A DNA stretch of 41,891 nucleotides from Longimicrobium sp. (GTDB lineage Bacteria > Gemmatimonadota > Gemmatimonadetes > Longimicrobiales > Longimicrobiaceae). Below the pieces are notes generated by a model that saw only the letters and a list, made by a program, of their open reading frames with translations, ran no database searches and had not been told where the DNA came from. The position numbers and the translations under genes are program-made. Positions 25,738 to 34,822 of the stretch are shown here, piece after piece. The DNA is taken from assembly GCA_036389795.1 (NCBI GenBank), contig DASVWD010000164.1, positions 1 through 41,891 of the forward strand, in the 5' to 3' direction. Numbering within the stretch: position 1 is the first letter of the stretch; each line of letters begins with the position of its first letter.

Positions 25738-26538
25738 TCAGTCGAGCATCCCCGCGAGGGGGGACGAGGGGACGGCGCGCTCCCGCTTCGGCATCCGCCC
25801 GGCGAGGTACGCGAGGCGGCCGGCCTCGGTCGCCAGCGCCATCGCGCGGGCCATGCGCACGGGGTCCCGCGCCTCGGCCAGCGCGGTGTTCATCAGGATC
25901 CCGTCGACCCCCTGCTCCATCGTGACCGCCGCGTCCGAGGCCGTCCCCACCCCCGCGTCGACGATAACGGGGACACAGAGGCGGGCCTTGATGGTGCGCA
26001 CGTTGTAGGGGTTCACCAGCCCCAGCCCGCTCCCGATCGGCGAGGCCAGCGGCATCACCGCGGCGCACCCGGCGTCCTCCAGCCGCAGCGCGGTGATCAG
26101 GTCGTCGTTGGTGTAGGCCAGCACCGTGAAGCCGTCCGCCACCAGCTCCTTCGCCGCGCGGACGGTGGCCTCGGCGTCGGGGAGCAGCGTCTCCTGGTCG
26201 CCGATCACCTCCAGCTTCACCCAGTCGGTGAACCCCGCCGCCCGCGCCAGCCGCGCGTAGCGGACGGCGTCCTCGGCGGTGTAGCAGCCGGCCGTGTTGG
26301 GGAGGAGGAGGAAGCGCTCGGGGTCCAGGTGGAAGAGGACGCCCTCCTCCTTCGTGCGGTCGAGGTCCACGCGCCGAACGGCGACGGTGACCACCTCGGC
26401 GCCGGACGCCTCGATGGCGCGCACCATCAGGTCGTTGCCGCGGTACTTCCCCGTGCCGACCATGAGCCGCGAGCGCAGCGCCCGCCCCGCGATCACCAGG
26501 GGCTCGTCCATCACCTGCGGCTCCAGCACCGTCGCCAT
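25738..26538 (-). CDS. thiG: Thiazole synthase ThiG
   Basis: Makes the thiazole phosphate ring of thiamine from deoxyxylulose phosphate, dehydroglycine and the ThiS thiocarboxylate. 266 residues with the family landmarks: [48 protein letters not shown] (the Schiff-base Lys), [12 protein letters not shown] and [20 protein letters not shown] lies 5 bases before the ATG at 26538. It is separated from thiS (26760) by a repeat-filled 220-base gap, so the two may or may not share a transcript. No TPP riboswitch was seen upstream. Confidence 0.96.
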   Translation of the reverse strand: MATVLEPQVMDEPLVIAGRALRSRLMVGTGKYRGNDLMVRAIEASGAEVVTVAVRRVDLDRTKEEGVLFHLDPERFLLLPNTAGCYTAEDAVRYARLARAAGFTDWVKLEVIGDQETLLPDAEATVRAAKELVADGFTVLAYTNDDLITALRLEDAGCAAVMPLASPIGSGLGLVNPYNVRTIKARLCVPVIVDAGVGTASDAAVTMEQGVDGILMNTALAEARDPVRMARAMALATEAGRLAYLAGRMPKRERAVPSSPLAGMLD

Positions 26539-26582
26539 GTATCCCTCCACTGAAATCGAAGATCGACCCTCACCCCGGGCGG

Positions 26583-26636
26583 CCCTCACCCGGCCGCCTT
26601 AGGGCGTCCACCCTCTCCCAACTGCGGGAGAGGGTA
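26583..26636. repeat. CCCTCTCCC/GGGAGAGGG palindromic element
   Basis: CCCTCACCCGGCCGCCTTAG then GGCGTCCACCCTCTCCCAAC then TGCGGGAGAGGG. Its reverse complement matches 31829-31882, including the AAGGCGGC-CGGGTGAGGG part, and 20207-20262 in the hairpin. Confidence 0.75.
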
Positions 26637-26691
26637 CTTTGCGGGCTCGGCGCAGGACGAATCCCATCGTCGCGCGCGGATCTCACCCCGG

Positions 26692-26742
26692 GAGTCCACG
26701 CAGGCGGATTTTGCGCCGTCGTAGCGGTGATTTCAATCGCCC
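26692..26742 (+). repeat. Dispersed intergenic element, copy 6
   Basis: Reads GAGTCCACGCAGGCGGATTT, TGCGCCGTCGTAGCGGTGAT, TTCAATCGCCC. Located in the thiG-thiS gap. Confidence 0.75.
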
Positions 26743-26759
26743 TACTGGCCCCGACCCCC

Positions 26760-26993
26760 TCACCCGCCCCCGACGAAGTGCACCAGCTCGTACGCGTCCC
26801 CCGGCTCCACCGCGGTCGTCTCCAGCGCGTCGCGGCGCAGGATGTCGCCGTTGCGCTCGACGACCACCATGCGCGGGTGGAGGTCGAGGTGCGCGAGCAG
26901 CCCCGCCACGGTGAGCCTCGCCGGGACCTCGCGCTCGTCGCCGTTCACGCGGACGCGCACCGCCTCGTCCGCCGCCGTCTCTATCGTCGCCAT
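26760..26993 (-). CDS. thiS: Sulfur carrier protein ThiS
   Basis: 77 residues with a ubiquitin-like fold: VNGDEREVPARLTVAGLLAHLDLHPRMVVVERNGDILRR and the C-terminus ELVHFVGGG, which presents the Gly-Gly end that is adenylated and thiocarboxylated before sulfur transfer to ThiG. Overlaps the end of thiE/tenI by 13 bases. No thiF homologue is in the window. Confidence 0.93.
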   Translation of the reverse strand: MATIETAADEAVRVRVNGDEREVPARLTVAGLLAHLDLHPRMVVVERNGDILRRDALETTAVEPGDAYELVHFVGGG

Positions 26994-27610
26994 GCCTTCA
27001 GGTACCTCGTCACTGCGTCAGCGGGATCGGAAGCGTCCCATACGCCACGAACCACCGCCACGCCCGCGGCGCGCGCAGCTCGCGCCTCGCGCGCCCGCTT
27101 CGGCGTCACGCCCCCGATCGCGATCGTCGGGATGCCGAGCGCGGCGATCTGGCGGACCAGCCCGGTCCCGGCGCCGGGCCGGTCGGGGTGCGACGGCGTC
27201 TCCCAGATCGTGCCGGCCAGCACGAAGTCCGCGCCGGCCGCGCGCGCGTCCCGCGCCTCGTCCACCGAGTGCACGGAGGCGCCCAGCAGGTAGTCCGGGC
27301 CCAGCACCCGCCGCGCGTCGGCCGGGAGCAGCCCGCGGGCGCCCACCTGCGCGCCATCCGCTGCGGCCGCGAGCGCCACGTCCACGCGGTCGTTGACCAC
27401 GAGCCAGGCGTCCGCGCCCAGCACCGGGTCCCGCAGCGCGCGCGCGAGCTCGTACAGCCGCCGGCCGGACGCGCGCGGGGCGCGCAGGTGGAAGACGAGG
27501 TGCGGCCCGCCGCTCTCCAGGACCCGCTCCGCCTGGCGGAGGAAGTCCTTCCGCGCCACCACCGCGTCGTCGGTGACGACGTGCAGCGGCGGGATGGGAT
27601 TCGGCTTCAC
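26981..27610 (-). CDS. Thiamine phosphate synthase / thiazole tautomerase family (ThiE/TenI)
   Basis: 209 residues, TIM barrel. Clear family segments: VFHLRAPRASGRRLYELA, WLVVNDRVDVALAAAADGAQVG, DYLLGASVHSVDEARDARAAGADFVLAGTIWE, and IPTIAIGGVTPKRAREARAAGAAGV-like end. True ThiE enzymes have a P-T-x-T-K loop after the G-P-I strand; here it is ETPSHPDRPGAG, closer to TenI, which tautomerises the thiazole carboxylate made by ThiG. With thiS and thiG next door either role fits the pathway; I lean to TenI. GTG start, 24 bases after the fmt stop. Confidence 0.85.
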   Translation of the reverse strand: MKPNPIPPLHVVTDDAVVARKDFLRQAERVLESGGPHLVFHLRAPRASGRRLYELARALRDPVLGADAWLVVNDRVDVALAAAADGAQVGARGLLPADARRVLGPDYLLGASVHSVDEARDARAAGADFVLAGTIWETPSHPDRPGAGTGLVRQIAALGIPTIAIGGVTPKRAREARAARAAGVAVVRGVWDASDPADAVTRYLKAWRR

Positions 27611-27634
27611 GTCGGAAACCCACCGGCGCGGGGC

Positions 27635-28570
27635 TCAGCCCTCCAGGCCGAAGCGGTCGCCCACGGCAACGCCGCGCCCGCGCACCCACTCGCCGGCGCC
27701 CATGCGGCGCTTCCCCGGCGGCTGCACCTCGCGCACGCGCACGGCGCCCTCGCCCGCGGCGACCAGCACGCCCTCCTCGTCCGCCGCCAGCACGGTGCCC
27801 GGCTCGCCGGCGCCGCCCTCCACGCGCGGGCGGAAGAGCTTCACCGGGCCGCGCGCGCCGAGCGGGCTCCAGGCACCCGGGACGTCGTCGAGCCCGCGGA
27901 TCCAGAGCGCCAGCTCCGCCGCGGGGCGCGTCCAGTCGAGCCGCGCCGACGCGCGGTCCAGCTTGGGCGCGTAGGTCGCCCTGCCGTGGTCCTGCGGCTC
28001 CTGGACGAGCTGGCCGTCCTCCAGGAGCGCCAGCGCCTCCACCAGCGCCTCGGCCCCGATCTCGGCCAGGCGCCCCGCCAGCTCGCACCCGGCCTCCTCC
28101 GGCTCGATCGGCTCCTCCACCCTGAGCAGCATCGGCCCCGAGTCGAGCCCCGCGTCCATGCGCATGATGGTGACGCCCGTCATCTCGAGCCCGCGGATGA
28201 TGGCCCACTGCACCGGCGCCGCCCCGCGCAGCTCGGGAAGGAGCGACGCGTGGATGTTCACCGAGCCGAGGCGCGGCAGGTCCAGCACCTCGGGCCGGAG
28301 GATCTGCCCGTAGGCGACCACCACGGAGAGGTCCGGGTCGAACGAGCGCAGCCGGGCCAGGAAGTCGTCCCCGCGCGCCCGCTCCGGCTGCAGCACGGGG
28401 ATTCCCTCCGCCAGCGCTTCCTCCTTCACGGGAGAGAAGTGCACCTCGCGGCCGCGCCCCGCGGGCCGGTCGGGCCGGGTGACCACCGCCACCACGTCGT
28501 GCCCCTCCTCGCCCAGCGCGCGCAGCGCCGGGATGGAGAAGTCGGGCGTCCCCCAGAAGACGATCTTCAC
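27635..28570 (-). CDS. fmt: Methionyl-tRNA formyltransferase Fmt
   Basis: Formylates initiator Met-tRNA using 10-formyl-THF. 311 residues: VKIVFWGTPDFSIPALRAL at the start, VVTRPDRPAGRG, VVVAYGQILRPEVLDLPRLG, the catalytic segment NIHASLLPELRGAAPVQWAI, and GVTIMRMDAGLDSGPML, then the C-terminal OB-like domain (DWTRPAAELALWIRGLDDVPGAW). GTG start overlapping the def stop (GTGA): the classic def-fmt pair with translational coupling. Confidence 0.96.
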   Translation of the reverse strand: MKIVFWGTPDFSIPALRALGEEGHDVVAVVTRPDRPAGRGREVHFSPVKEEALAEGIPVLQPERARGDDFLARLRSFDPDLSVVVAYGQILRPEVLDLPRLGSVNIHASLLPELRGAAPVQWAIIRGLEMTGVTIMRMDAGLDSGPMLLRVEEPIEPEEAGCELAGRLAEIGAEALVEALALLEDGQLVQEPQDHGRATYAPKLDRASARLDWTRPAAELALWIRGLDDVPGAWSPLGARGPVKLFRPRVEGGAGEPGTVLAADEEGVLVAAGEGAVRVREVQPPGKRRMGAGEWVRGRGVAVGDRFGLEG

Positions 28571-29064
28571 GAGGCGAGCTTCCGGTACTTGCGCAGCACC
28601 ATGTTGCGCTTGAGCGGCGACAGGCGGTCGATGAACAGCACCCCGTCCAGGTGGTCGATCTCGTGCTGGAGGCAGCGCGCCAGCATCGCCTCGGCCTCGA
28701 TGCGCACGGGGTTCCCCGCGCGGTCCAGCCCCTCGACGGTGACGGCGAACGGGCGTTCCACCACGCCGGTGACGCCGGGGATGCTCAGGCACCCCTCCTC
28801 CATCTTGTCGAGCTGCGGGCCGGCCTCCACCACGCGCGGGTTGTACAGCGCGAACGGCTCCACGTCGGGCTCGTTGACGTCCACCACGATCACCCGCCGG
28901 GAGACGCCAACCTGGGGCGCGGCCAGGCCGATCCCCTTCTGCTCGTACATGGTCTCGAACATGTCGTCGATCAGCCGGTCCAGCTCCGGGTCCGGCCCCG
29001 CGACCTCTTCCGCCCGGCGCCGGAGCACCTCCGACCCGAGCAGCTCCACCTTGAGCACTGCCAT
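28567..29064 (-). CDS. def: Peptide deformylase Def
   Basis: Removes the N-formyl group from nascent proteins; metal enzyme. 165 residues with the three motifs: GIGLAAPQVG (residues 44-53), EGCLSIPG (C92 ligand) and QHEIDHLDG (H134, E135, H138). The N-terminus is typical (LLGSEVLRRRAEEV). Precedes fmt with a 4-base overlap; a short tandem repeat array lies upstream (29069-29155). Confidence 0.97.
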   Translation of the reverse strand: MAVLKVELLGSEVLRRRAEEVAGPDPELDRLIDDMFETMYEQKGIGLAAPQVGVSRRVIVVDVNEPDVEPFALYNPRVVEAGPQLDKMEEGCLSIPGVTGVVERPFAVTVEGLDRAGNPVRIEAEAMLARCLQHEIDHLDGVLFIDRLSPLKRNMVLRKYRKLAS

Positions 29065-29068
29065 CGTT

Positions 29069-29155
29069 AGTCCTAAGTGCTAAGTCCTTAGTGCCCAGTG
29101 CCCAGTGCCCAGGATTCAGTACCCGGCACTCGGCACTCGGCGCTCGGCACTTCTT
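29069..29155. repeat. AGTGCCC / GGCACTC short tandem repeat array
   Basis: TAGTCCTAAGTGCTAAGTCC leads into AGTGCCC repeated three times, then GGCACTC-type units (GGCACTCGGCACTCGGCGCTC). The two halves are roughly complementary and can form a hairpin. Related to 3880-3905. It fills the yajC-def gap. Confidence 0.7.
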
Positions 29156-29165
29156 TTCCTCGATC

Positions 29166-29483
29166 TTACTTCTCCGAAGCGGCCGGCGTGGCCCGGCGCG
29201 TGATGCGGGCGCGCTCCACCACCACGGTCGAATTGCCGGTGCGCAGCTGCACCGTGTCGTCCTTGATGGAAATGATCTCGCCGATCAGCCCCCCCGCCGT
29301 CACCACCTGGTCGCCCTTCTGCAGGCTGTCGACGAGCCTCTGGTGCTCCTTCACCTGCCGCCGCTGGGGGACGATCAGGAGGAAGTAGAAGATCGCCAGC
29401 ATCCCCAGCAGGGGGAGCAGGTTCACCAGCGGGTTGGCCCCGCCCTGGGGTGCGCCCTGCAGCAGAATCGCCATCGCGTGCAT
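29166..29483 (-). CDS. yajC: Preprotein translocase subunit YajC
   Basis: A small membrane partner of SecDF-YidC. 105 residues: one transmembrane helix (LLPLLGMLAIFYFLLIVPQRRQVKEHQRLV) with the conserved P-Q-R-R-Q-x-K-E-H sequence and then LQKGDQVVTAGGLIGEIISIKDDTVQLRTG. ATG at 29483 preceded by GGAA. It lies just after tgt, a common arrangement (tgt-yajC-secDF), although secD and secF are not in the window. Confidence 0.95.
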   Translation of the reverse strand: MHAMAILLQGAPQGGANPLVNLLPLLGMLAIFYFLLIVPQRRQVKEHQRLVDSLQKGDQVVTAGGLIGEIISIKDDTVQLRTGNSTVVVERARITRRATPAASEK

Positions 29484-29516
29484 CTATTCCGTCTCCGTCT
29501 CGAGTGTCCGCCGGTT

Positions 29517-30808
<1,292 letters not shown>

Positions 30809-31693
30809 TCACCCCTCCCGCCGCAGCCGGAGCAGCCCCTCCTGTGCGGTGGAGGCCACCAGCGCGCCATCGCGGGTGAAGATGGAGCCGCGGGTGAAGC
30901 CGCGCGCGCCGGCCGCGGTGGGGCTGTCGGTGGTGTAGAGGAGCCAGTCGTCCACGCGGAAGGGGCGATGCAGCCACACGGCGTGGTCCAGGCTGGCGGC
31001 CTGCACGTCGCGCCGCAGGAACGACAGACCGTGCGGCAGCAGCGCCGTCCCCAGCAGCCCGTAGTCCGACGCGTACGCCAGCACCGCCTGGTGCAGGATC
31101 GGGTCGTCGGGCATGGCGCCCTCGGCGCGGAACCACATGTGCTTGAGCGGCTCCCGCCGGTCCGGCGCGAAGGGGTTCACCGGGTCCACGGGGCGGAAGT
31201 CGATCGGCCGGTCCTGCGTGTACACGCCCCGCAGCGGCTCGGGGATGCGCTCGGCCATCGCGCGCACCAGGTCCAGCTCGCGCGGCACCGCCTCCGGCGG
31301 CGGCACCTCGGGCATCGGCGCGGAGTGCCCGATGCCTTCCTCGCCGACGTGGAACGAGCAGAGCATGCTGAAGATCTCCCGCCCCTGCTGGATCGCCAGC
31401 ACGCGCCGCGTGGTGAAGCTCTTCCCGTCGCGGATGCGGTCGACCTGGTAGAGCACCGGCGTGTCCAGGTCGCCGGGGAGCATGAAGTAGCCGTGCAGCG
31501 AGTGCGCGGTGCGCCCCTCCACCGTCTGCCCCGCCGCCACCAGCCCCTGCGCCAGCACCTGCCCGCCGAACACCCGCCCCGAGCCGATGTCGCGGTTCTG
31601 GCCGCGGAACAGGTTCAGCTCCAGCCGCTCCAGCTCCAGCAGGCGGAGGAGGAGGTCCAGGGGCTGTCCGTCGGGGTCGCCTGTGCCGCTCAT
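30809..31693 (-). CDS. tesB: Acyl-CoA thioesterase II (TesB)
   Basis: Hydrolyses acyl-CoA to fatty acid and CoA; double hot-dog fold. 294 residues: LFRGQNRDIGSGRVFGGQVLAQGL and AHSLHGYFMLPGD in the first hot-dog, and SLDHAVWLHRPFRVDDWLLY, then GFTRGSIFTRDGALVASTAQEGLLR in the second, with the Asp/Thr/Gln triad region (DHA, SPTAAGARG, AQEG). ATG at 31693 precedes SGTGDPDGQPLD. A strong hairpin lies 73 bases upstream. Confidence 0.93.
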   Translation of the reverse strand: MSGTGDPDGQPLDLLLRLLELERLELNLFRGQNRDIGSGRVFGGQVLAQGLVAAGQTVEGRTAHSLHGYFMLPGDLDTPVLYQVDRIRDGKSFTTRRVLAIQQGREIFSMLCSFHVGEEGIGHSAPMPEVPPPEAVPRELDLVRAMAERIPEPLRGVYTQDRPIDFRPVDPVNPFAPDRREPLKHMWFRAEGAMPDDPILHQAVLAYASDYGLLGTALLPHGLSFLRRDVQAASLDHAVWLHRPFRVDDWLLYTTDSPTAAGARGFTRGSIFTRDGALVASTAQEGLLRLRREG

Positions 31694-31765
31694 GCTGGCT
31701 CGTGGTTGCGGGAAAGACCGGCGGCTGCGCGCGCCAATCTCTCCTCGCCGCCCGCCGAGCACAAC

Positions 31766-31798
31766 CAGGGCTCGCGGGAAGAACTCCCGCGAGCCCTG
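31766..31798. terminator. Perfect hairpin between serpin and tesB
   Basis: A 14-bp perfect stem CAGGGCTCGCGGGA/TCCCGCGAGCCCTG with a 5-base loop. On the minus strand it follows the serpin gene by 88 bases and is trailed by GTTGTG; a probable terminator for the serpin. Confidence 0.65.
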
Positions 31799-31828
31799 AA
31801 AGCACCTCTCTCTGCCTTCGTCATGTCC

Positions 31829-31882
31829 ACCTTCTCCCAGACTTGGGAGAGGGTTGCCGCTCTAAGGCGGCGGGTGAGGGCT
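31829..31882. repeat. CCTTCTCCCA/TGGGAGAGGG palindromic element
   Basis: ACCTTCTCCCAGACTTGGGA, GAGGGTTGCCGCTCTAAGGC, GGCGGGTGAGGG. It abuts the serpin stop codon (31886) as the copy at 20207-20262 abuts the tsaD stop. Confidence 0.75.
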
Positions 31883-31885
31883 CCG

Positions 31886-33124
31886 TCAGTCGCCGAGCTT
31901 CGCGATCTTGCCGATGAAGAGGATGGTGCCCGAGAAGCGCTCCCGGATCGCGAAGACGAAGGGACGGTCGGCGCGGAACGACGGCGGGACGGACACGAGA
32001 CCCACGTTGACGCTGGTGACGGCCGCGGCCTCGGTGCCCTCCTCGTTCACCTCCACGAAGCTCTTCTGCAGCACCTCGCTGACGTAAACGCCGCCCGCGG
32101 GGGAGAGCGCCGTGAAGTCGGCGGCGTCGGTGAACGCCAGCGGCATCCCCAGCGCCTTCAGCGCGTCGTTGAGGGTCTTCTCGTACGTCACCCGGAAGCG
32201 CGGGAGGAAGACGCTCATCTCCGTCTCCTGCACCCCGTCGAGCGCCGCGGTGATCTCCTGCCACCGCGCGGCGTCCAGCGAGCCCACCAGCGCGTCGACG
32301 CCGTGCCCCTCGCGGGGAAGGACCACGGTCATCACGAACGCGCCGTTGCCGTAGGGGAGGTCCACCGCCTGGTACTCGGGTCTCCAGACGTGGCGGTAGT
32401 TCCCGCCGCGGACCATCAGCGGCACGGTGCGGTCCACGCCGTCGGCGCCGTGGAAGGGCGCCTGCGTGGTCTGCGCCGGGTCGAACGCGGCGCGCCAGCT
32501 TCCCTTGAAGTAGAGCGCGTTGACCAGGAACATGATGTCGTCGCCGTCGATCTTCTCGACGATCTTGTCGATGCGGCCGCTGGTGGCCTGGCTCGCCCAC
32601 CGGTTGATCGAGTCCACCGCGGCCGGCGAGCCGAAGTCCAGGCCGGCGGCCTTCGCGCCGAAGTACGTCCGGCAGGTCTCCAGGAACGACGTCTCGAACG
32701 GGAACTCCCGCCGGTACCACACCGAGTTGGCCAGGCGCACGTCCACGCCGCGGTCGAGCCCCAGCAGGAGCTCGATGAGGCTCCGGTAGCTCCCGTTCAC
32801 GTCGGCCATCGCCAGCGAGCCGAAGCCGAGGGTGGCGCGCATCTCGTCCAGCGTCTGGCCGCGGGCGCCGTTCATGGTCATCCCCAGCGCCATGGAGGCG
32901 CTGAGCGGGGAGATGAAGACGTTCTCCGCGCCCTGCCCGCCCACCTGGCGGAAGAGGCCGAGCGCGAACTGGTTGCCGGCCCCCACCAGCGCCCGCTCGG
33001 CGTCGGTCAGCGGGCGCGGCAGCTCGGTCAGGGTGCCGGGGTCGGACGGGGAGCCCTCGCACGCGGCCAGGAGGGCGGCGGCGGCGAGGCCGGTGAGCGT
33101 GCTGCGCACGAGTGCACGTCCCAT
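31886..33124 (-). CDS. Lipoprotein serpin (serine protease inhibitor)
   Basis: 412 residues. A lipoprotein signal peptide with lipobox LLAAC (C22) is followed by a complete serpin fold: NQFALGLFRQV, NVFISPLSASMALGMTMNGA, FLVNALYFKGSWRAAF, LPRFRV, and the C-terminal RPFVFAIRERFSGTILFIGKI. The reactive loop EEGTEAAAVTSVNVGLVSVP has a proper hinge (G363-T-E-A-A-A) and aligns without gaps to alpha-1-antitrypsin, placing P1 at V377 and P1' at S378. This suggests inhibition of elastase-like proteases, probably on the outer face of the envelope. GGAGAAG precedes the ATG at 33124. Confidence 0.94.
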   Translation of the reverse strand: MGRALVRSTLTGLAAAALLAACEGSPSDPGTLTELPRPLTDAERALVGAGNQFALGLFRQVGGQGAENVFISPLSASMALGMTMNGARGQTLDEMRATLGFGSLAMADVNGSYRSLIELLLGLDRGVDVRLANSVWYRREFPFETSFLETCRTYFGAKAAGLDFGSPAAVDSINRWASQATSGRIDKIVEKIDGDDIMFLVNALYFKGSWRAAFDPAQTTQAPFHGADGVDRTVPLMVRGGNYRHVWRPEYQAVDLPYGNGAFVMTVVLPREGHGVDALVGSLDAARWQEITAALDGVQETEMSVFLPRFRVTYEKTLNDALKALGMPLAFTDAADFTALSPAGGVYVSEVLQKSFVEVNEEGTEAAAVTSVNVGLVSVPPSFRADRPFVFAIRERFSGTILFIGKIAKLGD

Positions 33125-33388
33125 GAGCGGCTTCTCCGTATTGCAGTGGTGGGCTGAAACGGTGGGTGTTCGTTTCTCGCCGGTGAAACGTCCATCCCCC
33201 GCCCGGAGTGACACCCTCACGCGATGGAGCATCTCCCCACTCCCACCGTCTCGCCGACGATTCCCCTGCTACGCGGAGGCGGCGGCCGGACGCGCCGGTC
33301 TTCCACCTCGAACGGATCGAGCTGGAGGGAGAGATGACAACCTCGAAGAAGGTCCTGCAAAGATCTTTCCGGATCTCCGAACGACGAA
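33125..33388. other. Upstream region of the serpin gene
   Basis: About 260 bases, no gene. It should contain the serpin promoter on the minus strand, but no convincing boxes were found. Confidence 0.35.
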
Positions 33389-33418
33389 GGCCCGCGTCCG
33401 CTGCGGCGGACGCGGGCC
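33389..33418 (-). terminator. Terminator after the outer-membrane barrel gene
   Basis: A 13-bp perfect stem GGCCCGCGTCCGC/GCGGACGCGGGCC; on the minus strand it is followed by TTCGTCGTTC. Lies 34 bases after the barrel stop. Confidence 0.75.
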
Positions 33419-33451
33419 CAGGTGCGTACCCCCGCGGACCAGCCCGGCGGG

Positions 33452-34816
33452 CTACATCTCCATCTGCCCCATGCCCCGCATGGACTCCCCGACGGGCTTG
33501 AGCCGGACGAAGACGGTCAGCCCGGCCGGCGTCCTCGACCCGTAGGCCGGCTCGAGCGCTCCGGGGAGCAGGTTGATCGAGCCGCGCACGCCCGCGCCCA
33601 GCGTGGCCTTCGGCAGCCGCACCAGCTCCCGCACGTAGCCCAGCGCCACGGAGCCCACCGTGAAGGCGCGCTCCTCCGGGAAGCCTTCCAGGACCAGGTC
33701 CTCCGCGGTCTTGCGGACGACCTCGGCGCGGCCGAAGAACGCGTTGCGGCGGTCCGGCTCCAGGTTGCTCTCCAGCAGCAGGCTGGGGGCGAAGCCGCCT
33801 CCGTGGTGCCGGTTCGCCCCGAAGACCAGGGCGCTCGACCAGTTGCCCCGCTTCCCGAGCGCCCGGCCGTGGAGGACGGAGGCCGTCGCCCGCTGCATGT
33901 CCTCTTCCGGCTCGTGCGCCTCGGGGCTCCGGATCCAGGCGTACGAGGCGCTCAGGCTCCACGCGGACGACGGGTTGAAGGTGAGCCGGGCGGCGCGGGA
34001 GTCGAGCGCGCGGAGCTCGACGTCGGTGCGGTCCTCGTCCGGCTCGCGCCCGTTGAACAGCGAGCCCTCCACCTTCAGCCGCCGCGTGAAGAGCCCCGCC
34101 GTCACCACCCCGAAGGTGATGTGCGTGGCGTCCTGCCAGTGGTGGCCGATCGGCGGGATCGGGTCGTTCTGGGCCGACGGGCGGTGCATGAAGGCCACGG
34201 GGCTGGCCGCCGGCTCGCCCGAGGGCGCCAGGTAGAGCGAGAGGCCCAGGTCGCGCGTGAGCTCGCGCTCGAAGAGGACGCCCAGCTCCATGAAGAGGTC
34301 GTGCGGGTGCTGCCGGTCGTGGATCGGCTCGCCCCGGAAGGTCTCGCCGGACTGCAGCAGGAGCGGGTAGCCGCGCCCCGAGACGGTCCACGGCTCCAGC
34401 GTGAGCATGGTGCGCAGCTGCAGGCGGCCGCGCGGCAGGTTGCGCGTGGCCATCAGCATCGCCCAGTTGATGCTCCCCAGCTGGTCGTCGCCGCGCGCGC
34501 CGTACTGCCGCTGGTACTGGCCGAACGCCACGCCGTGCACCATCACCGACCACTCCCCCGCCCGGAAGCGCACGAAGGGCATGATCGACTCGTCGGGGAG
34601 CCAGCTCGTCCCCGAGCCCATGCGGTCCACCGGGATCCCCAGCGGCCCCGTCATCTCCGCCATCATCCGCGCGTGCTCCCCGGCGCTCATCCCCATCGCC
34701 GCGCGGGCGCGCGCGGTGTCGGGGCGCGCGGGCGGGTGCTCGTGCTGCGCGCGGAGGGCCGGGGCCAGCAGCAGGGCCGGCAGCAGGAAGGCGTACAGGA
34801 CGGCTCTACGAATCAC
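33452..34816 (-). CDS. Outer-membrane beta-barrel protein, Met/His-rich ends
   Basis: 454 residues. A signal peptide (AVLYAFLLPALLLAPALRAQ) is followed by a His/Met-rich start (HEHPPARP, MGMSAGEHARMMAEMTG), then a long series of alternating beta strands typical of an outer-membrane barrel (SVMVHGVAFGQYQRQYG, RLQLRTMLTLEPW, HDLFMELGVLFERELTR, HITFGVVTAGL, WSLSASYAWIRSP). It ends GMGQMEM. The Met/His clusters resemble those of copper- or silver-handling proteins, but no metal function is proven. GTG start only 6 bases after the ychF stop, so it is probably cotranscribed with ychF; the terminator after it closes the unit. Confidence 0.8.
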   Translation of the reverse strand: MIRRAVLYAFLLPALLLAPALRAQHEHPPARPDTARARAAMGMSAGEHARMMAEMTGPLGIPVDRMGSGTSWLPDESIMPFVRFRAGEWSVMVHGVAFGQYQRQYGARGDDQLGSINWAMLMATRNLPRGRLQLRTMLTLEPWTVSGRGYPLLLQSGETFRGEPIHDRQHPHDLFMELGVLFERELTRDLGLSLYLAPSGEPAASPVAFMHRPSAQNDPIPPIGHHWQDATHITFGVVTAGLFTRRLKVEGSLFNGREPDEDRTDVELRALDSRAARLTFNPSSAWSLSASYAWIRSPEAHEPEEDMQRATASVLHGRALGKRGNWSSALVFGANRHHGGGFAPSLLLESNLEPDRRNAFFGRAEVVRKTAEDLVLEGFPEERAFTVGSVALGYVRELVRLPKATLGAGVRGSINLLPGALEPAYGSRTPAGLTVFVRLKPVGESMRGMGQMEM

Positions 34817-34822
34817 GACAAC

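Noticed and set aside
26539-26759. TPP riboswitch upstream of thiG
   Set aside because: No CTGAGA/ACC-TGA-type conserved core; the gap is made of dispersed repeats.
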